Shown: positions 46,251-58,201 of the stretch, piece by piece
How positions within the stretch are numbered: position 1 is the stretch's first letter
Layout of the letters: each line of letters opens with the position of its first letter
Assembly (NCBI RefSeq): GCF_022539665.2
Contig: NC_081340.1
Span: forward strand, 2,108,001 to 2,172,000
Length of the DNA stretch: 64,000 nt
Source: Daphnia carinata
Lineage: Eukaryota > Arthropoda > Branchiopoda > Diplostraca > Daphniidae
Direction of reading: 5' to 3'
Notes under the pieces: model-generated
What the model was told of the DNA's origin: nothing
The model's input: only the letters and a program-made list of their open reading frames with translations
Databases searched by the model: none
Program-made: the position numbers and the translations under genes

Positions 46251-47521
46251 ATAATACGCGGGAATACACAGGCGACTGATGGAGGGAAATTCAATTCCGT
46301 ACTTCAAATTATTATAACTTTTTGTCATCACATCCCAACCAGAAACCTTCACAGGGTCCACTATTGCTATTAATCTAAATTAAGAAAATAAAACATAGAT
46401 AAGCATAAAACATTCTTATTGATATAGCTTACATGGTACATAAATTCATCATCTGCCATATTCCTGTAAATTTCTGGCAGGAGCTTCTAAAAGGCTATGC
46501 AGTTGCAAATGATCACCATGGCCAAAACTTGAATACGAAAGTTTGGAAGAATTCTTCGTGTTGGCCACAGAGATCTTCCATGGGCTTTCCGATTGGACGT
46601 TCCATGCACCATAAAAAACAGAAAGGTTACAAAGTTGGTTGTTTTGATCACTTAACGTTAAGGTAAACAATGTACCTGGTCTCTGCAGTCTTGACAACAA
46701 TTTCCATTATAACCTCATATCACCTCACTTCATGGAAAAAGAATTTGGTAGGCATCAGTTCAGAATAAAAATTGTTGCATTCAAATCTTTTGACAGGTGG
46801 GATTTAGGAATGTCGCCTTAGGGAGTGCAAACCACGATTTTCAAAACCATTAAATGCTGTTAGCCATTGAAAGATTCCTGGCTGACACAGGCATTCGTTT
46901 GGGACATGACTAATGAGCTGCTTCATGGATACAGCTCTTTTTTTTTTAGTCATCTCCATGATGACATGAATTCCAGCATGTTCTACACATGTATCAGCTT
47001 TAAGCAATATATCAATTAAAACAATTAAAATAGTACCATCTTTTAATGTTTTTGACTCCATGATTCGTCTTTGTTGCAATTGGGAAGGCAAGGCAGCTGA
47101 TCTAGGGTGATTTATTCAACACACTTGCCGTAACCATTGTCCCAATGTATCAGCTTTTCTGTCAACAGTAGTTTGCTAATACGACATTGAGGATTAAAAT
47201 TGGAAAACTAAACAAATTCAGCAGAAAAGCATTACCAGGGGGTAACATCTTGCATGTTGACGAAGAATCCTAGGTTTATCATGTACATGGCAGAATATCC
47301 ACATTGCCTGGATGGCGCAATCCTTTGCGTAATCACACAAATAATAAGTAAAACATATTGAATTGAAACCAAATTTAACTGAAGTTTTACCAAACAGCCA
47401 GCTAGCACCTCTGAATTCCAAAACTACGCCTACACATTCGTATCAAGCTTTTCCAGCATGTCTCACCTTTGACATTTGTTTGCTTTTTGCTGGCATTTGT
47501 TTCGCTTGCTGTCAACATCTA

Positions 47522-47667
47522 CCGACCAGTAGATGGCGATAGCAGTGAAACAGAAAAAAAGCCGAAATTTTTTTTTTTTGGGGGGTAAAACGGATTGTCA
47601 TAGCAAGACACCGAATCGAGGAACTTTCGGCCTTTTTGTTTTACTGCTATCGCCACCTAGCGGTCAG
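47522..47667. mobile_element. MITE-like inverted repeat, related to element at 42980
   Basis: 47522-47566 (CCGACCAGTAGATGGCGATA through GCCGAAA) recurs inverted at 47624-47667 (TTTCGGCC through CGCCACCTAGCGGTC). Between them T12-G6 followed by TAAAACGGATTGTCATA matches the right end of the 42980-43166 element, so one copy seems inserted in or fused with another. Confidence 0.6.
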
Positions 47668-47714
47668 ATTTGTAGTTAATTCTCTATATACATTCACCGA
47701 ATATTTCTGCTGCA

Positions 47715-48056
47715 TCGCGCTAGCGCTGTAGCGTACTGGCGCGCTAGCATTGCGTCCAATATTCGGTATATTTCAAAAACGATTAACTTAATGAAAAAAA
47801 TAGCAATTTTACCGGAATCAGCATTCAATGTTGAGTATATCCTGGGATATTAAACCAATTCCGACGAGTGTCAGATTTTCCAGGAAAACATTTTAAGTCC
47901 GACTAAAGTCGGGATTATTTTAGTCGAGCTGCCCGAAAAAATAAGCCCGACTTTTCGCGCTAGAGCTGTAGCCTACTGGCGCGCTAGCACTGTGTCAAAC
48001 ATTTGGTGTGTGGGAATGCAAGTGCTGTTTGCATACTGGCGCGTTAGTTTCGCGTG
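47715..48056 (+). repeat. Spaced direct repeats with GCGCTAG core
   Basis: A 42-bp unit at 47715-47756 (TCGCGCTAG, GCTGTAGC, TACTGGCGCGCTAGCA) recurs at 47955-47996 with five changes, exactly 240 bp later, and a shorter copy (GCATACTGGCGCGTTAG) lies near 48030. The unit is itself partly palindromic (GCGCTAGC). Confidence 0.75.
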
Positions 48057-48743
48057 TGATACAGTTGGCGAAACTGCTAGTTGCGCCATGCAGGTTTAAG
48101 GCCCCATCTACATAAGGTTCCCGACGTTTTCGGCGGTAGACCTTTTCCACGACCTATGAAACTATCGAAACACTCATTGTAAAACCTGGAGTCCTGGACT
48201 AATCGCTATCTGGAAATTCCAACTTACACCCGGACAAAGATTTTATTAATTTCCATAATGTATCGTGTTAGAAAGGTAACAAACAATCAAATATAGATGG
48301 TTAAGATGAAAGACAAAGAGAGAAAGAAAGAGGAAAAACAGAACAAGAAAGGGAGAAACCTGAGATGAAAATATGTACACAGCTTAAAGAAGTGTTGTGA
48401 AAGTGCGCGAGCGAGCAGGGTTCTAAGAAAACAGTGAAATTACAAAAAATAATGATAATAATAACTGTCGTACACGAGAGACTCAACGCGAAGGGAGGTA
48501 ATCTAGTGGCAAAAAAAAATTGTTTGCTGCGTCAAGAAAGAAAAAAAACGAACAAGAAAATGGACCAAAAGATGAGAGAATACGCGTAGGCCAAGGGGAA
48601 ACAGACGAAGGGAAAAGCTATTCACAACTGATGTACATAACACGCTAGATTGGCTATACGCACACACAAACAAGGTATGAGAAAAGTCACGACAGAATCA
48701 GGTGGCCGCTGCCAATGTTATTATTGTCAAAGGAAAGCATTAT

Positions 48744-51700
48744 TTAATTACATTCCATTTCAATATCCCAAGTTTGAACGATGCGGGACTGATCTTCGGG
48801 CAAATAATGAAGCAAAGAGTACGGGGACGTAGTATCGACGCTCGTCAGCAAGTCGATAGTGCGGATCCATTCTTCAAACGCAATACCCGAACCTTTTTCA
48901 AGGGAAATACACGACTGGTCACCCGGTTGGTAGTGAACTCGCCAAAAGCGCAGCAACTGAAACAAGCTCGATAATATGTGACGTGGCTCTAAACACCGCT
49001 TCTTGTTGGCTCCTAATCTATCTTCTGTTCCTGCAGGCCCTGGATAAACAAATAAAATTTTTTTTTAATAATACAAGAATTTTAAATAAACAAAGGAATG
49101 AACCGAATAAGGGAATCAACAGAAGTTGGCAATATTTTTGTAATTTACCGAGTCTGAGTTGCTCGATGGTTGCTGTGGCCAGCATTTTTAGACAATTGGC
49201 CAAGGTACCCTGGCGGGCGGCCAGCATCAAGATGATGAGAGCCGTATTGAGACAGCTGACGTTCTCTAGTGTCAGAGTATCGACCGAGATGGATGAGACG
49301 AGCAAAGCCAAATAACAGACACGTCGGCGTAGGTGCAGGAACCACGAAAAGAATTTGGAAGTCGGGAAGAAAACGGCCGCTTGTTGGAACCGACCACCAC
49401 TGCCGCCTTCCATGCAGTGGTCCATCGTTAGAAAGACGGAGCGAAGGAACATGTTTGAATCAATCAGATTGCCGTGAACGACTTCCAGATATTTTGAAAC
49501 CTTCAAATGATAGAACGAAATATTTTTAATACTATCATGTTTTAAAGCCTCAATTTTTCCGAGTTTTTGAGACGGTGAGGAGTTCTTACTTTAGCTTCGT
49601 TTGGTAGCAAGATATCTAGTTGTCGGCAAGCTTCCATGTTAAATCGGATCATTTCCCCTAGAAGGTCAAAGCTACTCTGAGCCACTTCACGCGGTGGTCC
49701 CGAGACGAGAGATCCGTTGTTATTGCGGGCGATGCCTGCGACTCCACCCACAACCACAGACGGTTCAACAGCTGATTCGCTCTCCAGCAATACGTGGACA
49801 ATGTGCTGCAACAAACCTCGTGTGATTACAAAAAGCTGATCTGCTACTCCGTATTGGCTACTGCTACGTAACCAGCTCTCGACCGCACGACACAGCCAGA
49901 ACCTATCCAAAATAAAAACGTAGGAACAATTGGTAACTATAGTCAAGTAAAACATGAGCGAACCGAAAAATCGATGAAGTGGGCACATTTTTCAAGACGC
50001 GAATTATCTTGGAAAGCAGACCGGAGCCTCCTGTGCAATAAGGTAAGCTGGCTAGAGTTGCAGTAACGCCTACGCCGGAAGAGGTAGAAGCTGACGACGA
50101 AGAGCTGCTGCTAACACTATTCGGCCCAGTGGAACTTTCGAATTCGGTGTATAGCTGTTTTAGCTCATCCATTTCACTATAGGAAAGTAGGACATGTTTG
50201 TAAGTGCTATGGGAGCAGAAGTTGTGCACTAAACGAAGCAGCTGGATCTTCAAGATCATTTCCTGATAATTGCAATAGTAACGGTGTTGATCATTTAAAA
50301 ACAGTTACGTTTAACTTTAAAGCTATAGCTTACTGGGCTACAATTGCACTGATTAGCGTGATCAGTGGTATGCCTCGTCGTGGATGGCCTAATGGAACAT
50401 TGTAAACAGGTTAACTAGACAACTTTAAGGGTAAAAAAAAAAAAGAAATTTTTATTTTGCTTACTTCCACAAGAATTGTTCAAACAACGCTGATAAGAGT
50501 GGCCCGATGCCTAATTTAGCCAAAATTTCTTGAACTTTGCCTCGCTGGCTACCCGTTAGCAACAAGCTCAGTAGGTAAAGGGCGTCGACCCGGCGCGTCA
50601 ATTGTGATGGGAGCTCCAAAGCGTCTGCAACGTAGCTCTCCGTGTCCATGTTGACTTGGGAGCTCATCTCGAGCTCATCACGGAACACGTCTTCAAGCAC
50701 AGCTAAACGAATAAAATAATGTTTTATAAAAGTTATTCGTGAAGGGCTATGCTGAAAATTACTCCACCTTGAAGGAACCCGCCAACAGTATCAAAACTGT
50801 GGCTATTATGCGACAAATTTTCATCAATCCAAGCCATCCACTGTTCATTTTCGGTACTGGGCAGGGGATAACGTGGAACAACTAAAAAGAGTATAATTTA
50901 TACCAACAAATCCTGCCAATATGATGACATTTTTGTTCTTACAAGGCAGACTACAAGCGTAATTCAGGACTTTTCCTAAAAGGCCAGGTATGGCAACGAC
51001 ATAATCTCGATTCAAGCTGGATATGGTCATCTCATTGATACGTGTGTTAAGCTTTTGCCGACGCTGAGCCAAAACTATCGAGGAAAAACGAAATAAATAA
51101 TTACCAATTGATGACAAAAAGACAAAAGTTTAATAGTATTACGGGAGGCCCTGTTCTCACACTCGTCGACATCCGAGACTGCCAATGAAAGAACACGGTA
51201 TGTTTGAGACAACGTCTCATCGTCCAGTTGTTGCAATACGTCACTTAATCTCTCTAGATTTGGAAACGGAAATTTTAACGTAATTATAATTATTATTTTT
51301 TACTCCGAAAAGATCTTACTGAAACCATCTAGCTGGACAAGGTCATTCCTAGATAATAGAAGGTGTTCAATGAGATCGCAGGCCGTCTCTGTTAACGTAG
51401 TGGACTTAAGCAGGCGGAAGCAATGTGCTAAAAGGGGGTCACAGGTAGACAGAGCAAGACTGCAGTCAGGATCGAGGATGGATAACTGTCGTAAAATCAC
51501 AAGACACATCTTCTGAATTCGCATGGCGTCCGCATTTCTCCTCGTTCTGTGTATGATTTCCATTCTGTTAGCAGAAGATAATTTTTTTTTCAAATTAAAT
51601 ATAGAAATAATAAAACTCGCTTTGCCAAAACAAATTACCCAAACTTTGCTTTAGAAAGGGAATCATAGGGCACATAAGATAGTATTAGAGTGATCAACAA

Positions 51701-52146
51701 GTCCATTCCGCCTTCTTTGTTAAAAACAATAGCCAGTTGATCATTTTGCTGGTTCTCAGTCCTTTCATTTAGAGCTGCTTCCAGAGTGACAGACGGTTTC
51801 AACTGTCCATGGAATTTCTTCCAGATAAATAGAAAATTAAAGGTTAGAAATGCATTGGAATATGCATATAAAAGGGTCTCACATCAAGCAACTTGGTAAG
51901 GTCTTCAGGGTGTGGGGGTCCATTGTGGATACATGTCTGAAGGATTTTCATTACTGGAGCAATCTGGGACACTAGGCCAGGATACCGTGACAAGACTTCA
52001 GCATGGACCTACAAAACAAAGTTTTGATTCACAGATTCCAATTGCCTACCTAAATCCGATAATCATACCTGGGTTATATTGCATGGTCCTCTGCCTGAAT
52101 ATTGACTTGACAAAAATTGCAGCGATATGTTCGAAACTTTCTTCAT
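48744..52146 (-). CDS. TRPC4AP: TRPC4-associated protein (TRUSS)
   Basis: Thirteen phase-consistent exons give 842 residues (vertebrate ~797): 52146-52069, 52008-51883, 51817-51639, 51564-51320, 51253-51143, 51074-50943, 50881-50768, 50702-50465, 50388-50334, 50262-49964, 49902-49590, 49500-49149, 49030-48744. Family blocks match along the length: NISLQFLSSQYSGRG at the N-terminus, ANQCNCSPEMILKIQLLRL, FWLCRAVESWLRSSSQYG, TLTLENVSCLNTALIILMLA, and LLRFWRVHYQPGDQSCISLE near the end. The protein is an all-helical, armadillo-like substrate receptor of DDB1-Cul4 ubiquitin ligases and also associates with TRPC channels and TNF receptor signalling in vertebrates. A Ser-rich insert (SVSSSSSSSASTSSG) in exon 10 is lineage-specific. 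It shares a ~480 bp divergent promoter with GRASP. Confidence 0.95.
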
Positions 52147-52625
52147 TTTAAAATTTGCACAATTCCAAATTAATGTAAGGAAGATAAATCAAAAACGGGC
52201 AGTGATTTGGCGAATATCGCAATCTGATACCACCCACCCCTTGCGAACTCACTTGAAACGCATCTTTTCGTGCGAAATTAGGTGTATCAATGATCAGATT
52301 TCCCAAAAAACGTTTAAGACAGGGTCAAAGGGGGCGGTAAACTAATGCGGAGGATACGTGACGAGACGAAAAAGACATTCAACTCGTTGACAGAGCTCGA
52401 CACCTCCTTTCCTTTCTTCGTCTTTCCACTTCTCGAGTTTTTGTTAGCAGACCAATATTGCGCGCGCACAGATATTCGTCTGTGAACGCACTCTTCGCTG
52501 TAGCCTGCGGCTAAACACACGTCAACACGTCACGTCCCCTTCAAGTCCAAGTTGAAGTATTCTGTTCGTAACAAGACAAAAACGACAATAAAATTACAAA
52601 TAACTTTGCGTAGTGTGTGCATGCG
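52147..52625. promoter_or_regulatory. Divergent promoter region, TRPC4AP/GRASP
   Basis: About 480 bp between two housekeeping gene starts on opposite strands. No TATA box at a convincing position. A TATTGCGCGCGCAC stretch near 52456 is the most GC-rich, possibly initiator-type, segment. Confidence 0.45.
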
Positions 52626-54073
52626 ATGGGTGGCTCTCAAAGTTTACAGATTCCCGGTGGAGGTACTGAAGGATATCACGTTCTGAGGGTAACCACATTC
52701 AAACAGAATTCTAAAAGAAGACGAGGTAACCGATGATGTGTCAATTTGTAGGTACAGGATGGGTCGCCGGGACAGCGAGCCGGGCTGGAATCATTCTTTG
52801 ATTTCATAGTCGCTATTGGAAGCACCCGCCTGGTATATACTAGAATTCTTTGAAGTATTACAAAAGACTGCTAAATATTTTTCCTTAAAGGATCAAGATA
52901 ATGAGACGCTGAAAGACCTTCTCAAATTGAATGTTGAGCGTGAAGTAAAATTGACAGTCTATAGTTCAAAATCTCAGACTGTTCGACAGGTTGGAATCAT
53001 CCCCAGTCAAATGTGGGGTGGCTCAGGCCTATTGGGGGTCTCCATCCGATTTTGTTCTTTTGAGGGTGCCAATGAAAATGTTTGGCACATTTTGGTGAAT
53101 GCCCTAAAATCTTATTGATCAATTCATTATAATAAGTTTATGTTTGTACAGGATGTGCAACCCAACTCCCCAGCTCAACTAGCTTGCCTGCAGGCACATT
53201 CTGACTACATCATTGGTGCAGATTCTGTTTTGCACGAAAGTGAAGACCTTTTTACTCTTGTTGAAGCTCATGAAGGAAGGCAATTGAAGCTATATGTCTA
53301 CAATACAGAAAGTGACTCTTGTCGTGAAGTGACAATCACACCAAATTCACAGTGGGGAGGAGAGGGAAGGTAAATGTACCAGCCAGTTTGCTTTGCAAAG
53401 GGCAAATTTCCAAGTAACAGAAATTTTAACTCTTTTATAGCCTTGGTTGTGGGATTGGTTATGGTTACCTACATCGTATTCCTCTGCGGTCAAGTAATGA
53501 CGTAAGACTAACGGAGAAGATACCACTGCTAGCAGAGCAAACTAGCGCGGAAGGTGTTAGTATGCCATCGAATCCAAATCCATTAGAACTTGGAGCTACT
53601 CCGACGATTCCAACTCTACCGACTTCGTCTGCTACGACGCTTCAGGTAATTTGATTCATTTTTATTTTTAGACGAGATTTTGTTAACGACTTGTGAACAA
53701 TTTTCTTGTTTAGGCTATTTTTGGTCCACCACCTACTACGAATGAAGATTTCATCGTTCAAACTAATGCTTCGACAAATTCAGCTGAACTTCCTGCACCT
53801 ATATATACGGGCGTGACTATGCCTGCCCCAGCACCGCCCAATATACCAGGCATGCCTAGCCTACCACCTTTAACAACACCGATTTCACTCCCGGGCATGC
53901 CTCCTATTACAGTGAGCTGTTCTTTGCCTCAATCCGCTCTTCAAGGCGTTGCCCCTACCCCGCCTCTTCCCTCGGCAGCAGTATTACCTCCGCCACCTCA
54001 AATGTCAGATAACCCATCACCACCCGGCATTAATCCGTACAGAGCGATACCAAGCGGTGCAGCAGGAGTGTAA
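52626..54073 (+). CDS. GORASP2: Golgi reassembly-stacking protein (GRASP)
   Basis: Six exons in phase, 52626-52688, 52752-52832, 52891-53094, 53152-53369, 53441-53645, 53714-54073, give 376 residues. It starts MGGSQS, the myristoylatable Gly2 of GRASPs. Two PDZ-like GRASP domains follow: PDZ1 from [27 protein letters not shown]2 from [21 protein letters not shown] through [20 protein letters not shown]. Residues ~215-376 are the Pro/Ser-rich regulatory tail ([20 protein letters not shown]), a likely mitotic phosphorylation region. The protein tethers Golgi cisternae and takes part in unconventional secretion. Arthropods have a single GRASP, so GRASP55/65 assignment is nominal. AATAAA lies at 54185. 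Confidence 0.96.
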
Positions 54074-54184
54074 CACTGTCGTCGAAACACCCGGTTTGAT
54101 CTATACATGATCGGAAATGTTTATCTTGCTTTATGATGCATAGTACAGTTGGATATTGTGTGAGCGTTTAACTTTTGCATTATT

Positions 54185-54190
54185 GAATAA
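54185..54190 (+). promoter_or_regulatory. AATAAA polyadenylation signal of GRASP gene
   Basis: AATAAA about 110 nt past the stop and 28 nt before the stop of the convergent AASDH gene, so the two 3' ends overlap or abut. Confidence 0.6.
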
Positions 54191-54217
54191 ATCTTGGGGC
54201 TTAAGAGGTGAGTAAAT

Positions 54218-57200
54218 TTACAAAAGATTATTACCTAATTTAAAACAATAAAGATTGTCGTCTCGGCAACCTACTATCACCAACTGGTCAACCATAATTG
54301 GGGAAGAAAACACTTGACCGTCCAACCGAGATTGAGCAAGCAGACAACCAGTAGAAAACTCCAGGACCTTAAGGTAGCCATTCGTATCACTGCAGATAAT
54401 TACAGATGCTGCAAAAGGCGAAGAGTAGATAGAACTGGTGAATCCAACGCGCCAGAGTTGTAATCCACTTTCTTCATGTAGACAATAAAGAAAACTATCA
54501 TGTGAACCGAAAATGATTCGCTGCTCCGTGATGGTCGGAGTCGAAAAGATGGGCCCAGCCGCTTGGAAACGCCATACTATTTCGCCTGTATCTGCTGTAC
54601 AGCAATTCATATATCCATCAACACTAGCGAACAGGCAGCGCTCTTGCTTAAAGCACCAGGCAGGAGTTGAAAAGACGGGTGTAGCTAGCTTTATCGACCA
54701 CAACAGCTGACCGGTAGCGACGCTAAGGACGGAACAGGTGCCATCCAATGAAGCAGCGAGAATGCGATTATTTCCGTCCCAAGCCGGAGAGGCAAAAAGA
54801 CTACCCGAGGAGATAGTTTTCTTCCAAATTAATTCTCCCTGAGCAACAGAAAGACAATAAAGTATTCGGTCATGTGAACCAAAGATTACGCTGAAACCGG
54901 TGCAAACTGGACTAGACTTGATCGCATCTCCTGTCTTAAAACGCCAAGAAACACGCCCAGTTTGGGAGTCGAGACAGTAAAGGTGGCCGTCGTAGCAACC
55001 TACAAATATGTTCGACCCATCCATATCGCAGGTTGCTGAAGATTCGATCCGCTCAGGTAACGTTGTTGTCCAAATCTCCTGTCCATCATCCAGTCTTACA
55101 GCAGAGAAACGGTGCGAATGCGACCCAACAAATACAGCATCTATCTCTTTCCTATTTTGAACGATGTTTCTGTTATATTGAAATGGTCGGCGTTTAGTAG
55201 TAGACAGTAGCATATTTACCTTTGAACAACAAGCGGGGATGCATCAATACATTTCTTTAAGCTAAATTTCCAAATCTGTTTGAGCTCGAACGAGGCTTTT
55301 TCCGACGTGTGGTCTATGTGGTTAGGAAATTGGGCCGCTTGTTTACCTCGATGAAAAATTCTGATGATAGGTCGATCAGGCAGTGATTCCACGTCTGTGT
55401 TTCTACGTATCTCTTCCCGTATATGAGCAACTACGTGTTTCCAACTTTTATTCAGTAAAATATCGATGAGTAACGGAAGTGGTCGCGCCACATGTTCTTG
55501 AACTTTATTGGACAGTCTGATAGCAGACAATGAATTTCCTCCACTCAAGATGAAATTAGATTCATCGATTGCAGTTTTTCCTGTCACAAACATCCATTCC
55601 TTTGCAAGACAGGTTTCCCAGTCTAGAGTTTTTTCTGGAACAAGTAGATTTTGAACAAGTTGAAGAAGCTTCTTGCGGTCAATTTTTCCATGCTTCGATA
55701 CTGGGAAAGTATCTAAAATGCGGATTTCATCTGGCTGCTCTATGGCCAGTGCGTTTTCTTGAAAGTAATGTGATAGATGGTCAACAGCAAAAATTCCAGT
55801 ACAAACTAGAATAAGCAGTTGGTTGGAGTCAAGGAAAGCGCAGCATTGCTGTACGAAACCGGACGCTAAAGCTAATAGTTCGACAGAATGAAGGTTTAAC
55901 CGCTTCCCCATCCGTTTGACCGTTTCATCCGTCCGGCCTCTATAGTACAATTTTCCGTTAAGAAATTCGACACGGTCACCTGTTGCCCTAAACATGGGCT
56001 TCATAATAGAATGGGGAGTCTCTTCGTCTATAAGGCAAACTCTACGGCCTCCCAGCATCAAGAATCCTTCACCTCCATTTTCTGCTGTTATCTCTTCTTC
56101 ATTTTCATTTATGATACGCAGATCAGTTTCACTAAGAGGATGGCCCAAGTCAGCTGGGAGGTCATTTGGCTCAATCTTGGATAACGTAGCCCAACAAGAC
56201 GCTTCCGTTATGCCATATATGTTATAGAAGGCTGTACAATTGCCAGATGCACGAAATTTTTCCAGTGCCATGGGTGTGGGAAATGGTTCTCCACCCAGTA
56301 CGACGGTTCGCAAAGGAGTGGACGGATAAAGCAAATGTGTTTTGGATAGGTGTCCAAACTGCTGGAAAAAGGATGGAGTAGCTTGGATGAAAGTTACGCC
56401 TTCATCGCGGATTATTTCGGCAAGCTTTAATGGCATCGCTTTAATGGATGGTTCCACTTGTATGAGTTTAGCTCCAGTGGAAAGGGCTAGAAACAGGTCA
56501 ACGATGCTTGGGTCAAATGTAAACGGCGAAGCCATAAATATAACATCGTTCTGTTGGATATTAAAATTTTCCCTACAAAGGAAAAAGAAGGATTTTTGTA
56601 GTATTACTATGATTATTATCTAGTGATTACACAATCAAATTACCTAAGATCAAGGATATTTGGGAGTATGCAGGAGTGTGGTACACGTACTGTTTTTGGT
56701 GCACCTGTACTGCCTGATGTATGGATCACATAAGCAATATTCCACTCATCAGGTAAAGGAAAATCAACTCCTTTAACAGAGGGGCATTTTTGGAAAATTT
56801 GTAGCTCATGCAAACCAATCAACATTATTTTCCTAGAAAACTGCCATCCTGACATATCATTTTTGTAATCTGTAATAATTACTGAAGCATTGCTTCTTTT
56901 TATTATTTCATTTTGTCGTATGGCTGGAAAATCAGGATCCAGATACAAAAAAGAGGATTTTGTTTTTAAAGCCCTGGAAATAAGCACAAGTGTAAATTGA
57001 ACTAGTCATACTGTACACTTAAACAAAATGCAACATTACCCTAATATTAAAGGAGCAACTAAGTGGTGAAGTTTTCTAATGGCAAAGGCAACAACACAAT
57101 TTTCACCGCAAATAGGATCAAGCACTCGAGAAACCTGTAGGAGTGTGTCCGATAAATCCCCATACAATAATGTGGTGCAAGACTCTCCATTATAGTATGT

Positions 57201-57260
57201 TAAAGCCGGGGCTTGGCGATCTCGGATAGGAAAGACACAATCAAGTAAAGACCGTTTCAT
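54218..57260 (-). CDS. AASDH: Beta-alanine-activating enzyme (AASDH, ACSF4/U26)
   Basis: Four exons in phase, 57260-57040, 56973-56644, 56572-55220, 55169-54218, give 951 residues. Residues ~1-500 are an ANL-superfamily adenylation domain: P-loop HTSGSTGAPKTVRVPH, YNIYGITEASCW, TGDRVEFLNGKLYYRGRTDE, and catalytic Lys region SKHGKIDRKK. A carrier (PCP) domain has GGNSLSAIRL with the phosphopantetheine Ser near residue 531. From ~635 to the end are PQQ-like beta-propeller repeats (each with a G...YCLDSQTG-like or LLWS core, such as HLYCLDSQTGRVSWRF and GQLLWSIKLATP). The family activates beta-alanine and loads it on its carrier; the propeller's role is unknown. It converges tightly with GRASP (144 bp between stops). 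Confidence 0.95.
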
Positions 57261-58201
57261 CAATTATGTTTTCTTTATCACATTAACTATACGACGAATT
57301 CAGCATAGTTTTAGCGAAGTCAAGTATTTTGTTTTGCTCGTAACAGGTTATGGCATGTAGCAATTAGTTGTTTTTATGGATTTAAGTTACCTGCCTTGCT
57401 ACAATAACGTACACTTCGCAATCGACATAACAGCAATGAAACATACAAATAAAGTTTTTAAATTATAAACGATTTGTTCTTCAATTTTCCGCTCATGCTT
57501 TAGAGTTGAGACAGACGACTACACGCTTTTGAGCCAGAGCCATCTTTTAGATATTTGGTTAACCAGCTAAATTGTTAATTAATTTAGAAATCTTAAGTTA
57601 TTCTATTTCCATAATTTTTTTGTGTGATTAACTGATATTGCAAATGACCACTGTAAAACGTAACGTTTTTCAACGTATATTTTGCTATCCAACAATTATT
57701 CCTCATCAATCCCATTGGGTAGAGATCCCCCTGGTAACTTCTCACGCACTTACCGAGCTGTTTTTGCCGACAACCTCTATCATACTATCAACCAACGCCT
57801 GGGAAACCTTTGTGAACTGGTAAGAGAGCACTCTCACTTTAATTCGAAATATTAAGTTTTTAGCTATAGTTAAACTGTCATTTGTTAGCGATTTTATACT
57901 TTAACAAGACATGGGATTTAATTGAATAGAAAAAAACATAGTTCGTTCTTTATAAGATATCACTAATTTAAAAAAATTTGCGTCGTATTGACCGGCCTAA
58001 AGGCGACACGTCAGAAATAACGGGCGCCATTTACATATCAAACTCGCGATAATGAAGAAGTTTAGTTCTTTCCTGGTTACTATTCCAATTAACTCAGGCC
58101 ACCATTTAATTTTCCATCTTTGTACTTGAATTTCTAAAACACAGGCCCACGTTTTCATGTTTCTTTGTCATTGCCTTTTTTCAGATCTTTCTATAAACCC
58201 A
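57261..58201. other. Divergent intergenic region with one doubtful small ORF
   Basis: About 940 bp between AASDH and the next plus-strand gene. Contains the 59-codon ORF described separately and ACTCGCGATAATG near 58044. No other coding signal. Confidence 0.4.
57644..57823 (+). CDS. Possible small ORF or first exon, unrecognised
   Basis: A 59-codon ATG frame (MTTVKRNVFQRIFCYPTIIP to NAWETFVNW, then TAA) with natural-looking composition. A strong donor (CTG|GTAAGA) lies over its last codons, in phase 2, but joining it to the next plus-strand acceptor at 58185 creates a TGA. It is therefore either a stand-alone small protein, a first exon of an unseen model, or chance. Confidence 0.3.
   Translation: MTTVKRNVFQRIFCYPTIIPHQSHWVEIPLVTSHALTELFLPTTSIILSTNAWETFVNW

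Larger units (their letters stand above)
46251..48743. other. Repeat-rich gene-poor region
   Basis: About 2.5 kb upstream of the inverted repeat and downstream of TRPC4AP. It contains a MITE-like inverted repeat (47522-47667), direct repeats spaced by 240 bp (47715/47955), and antisense frames at 46449-46700 and 46804-47091 that look weakly coding but show no splice structure or family. The last ~300 bp should be the TRPC4AP 3' UTR. Confidence 0.45.

Noticed and set aside
49269-49529. Plus-strand 86-codon frame
   Set aside because: Antisense to TRPC4AP exons 12-13 without independent support.
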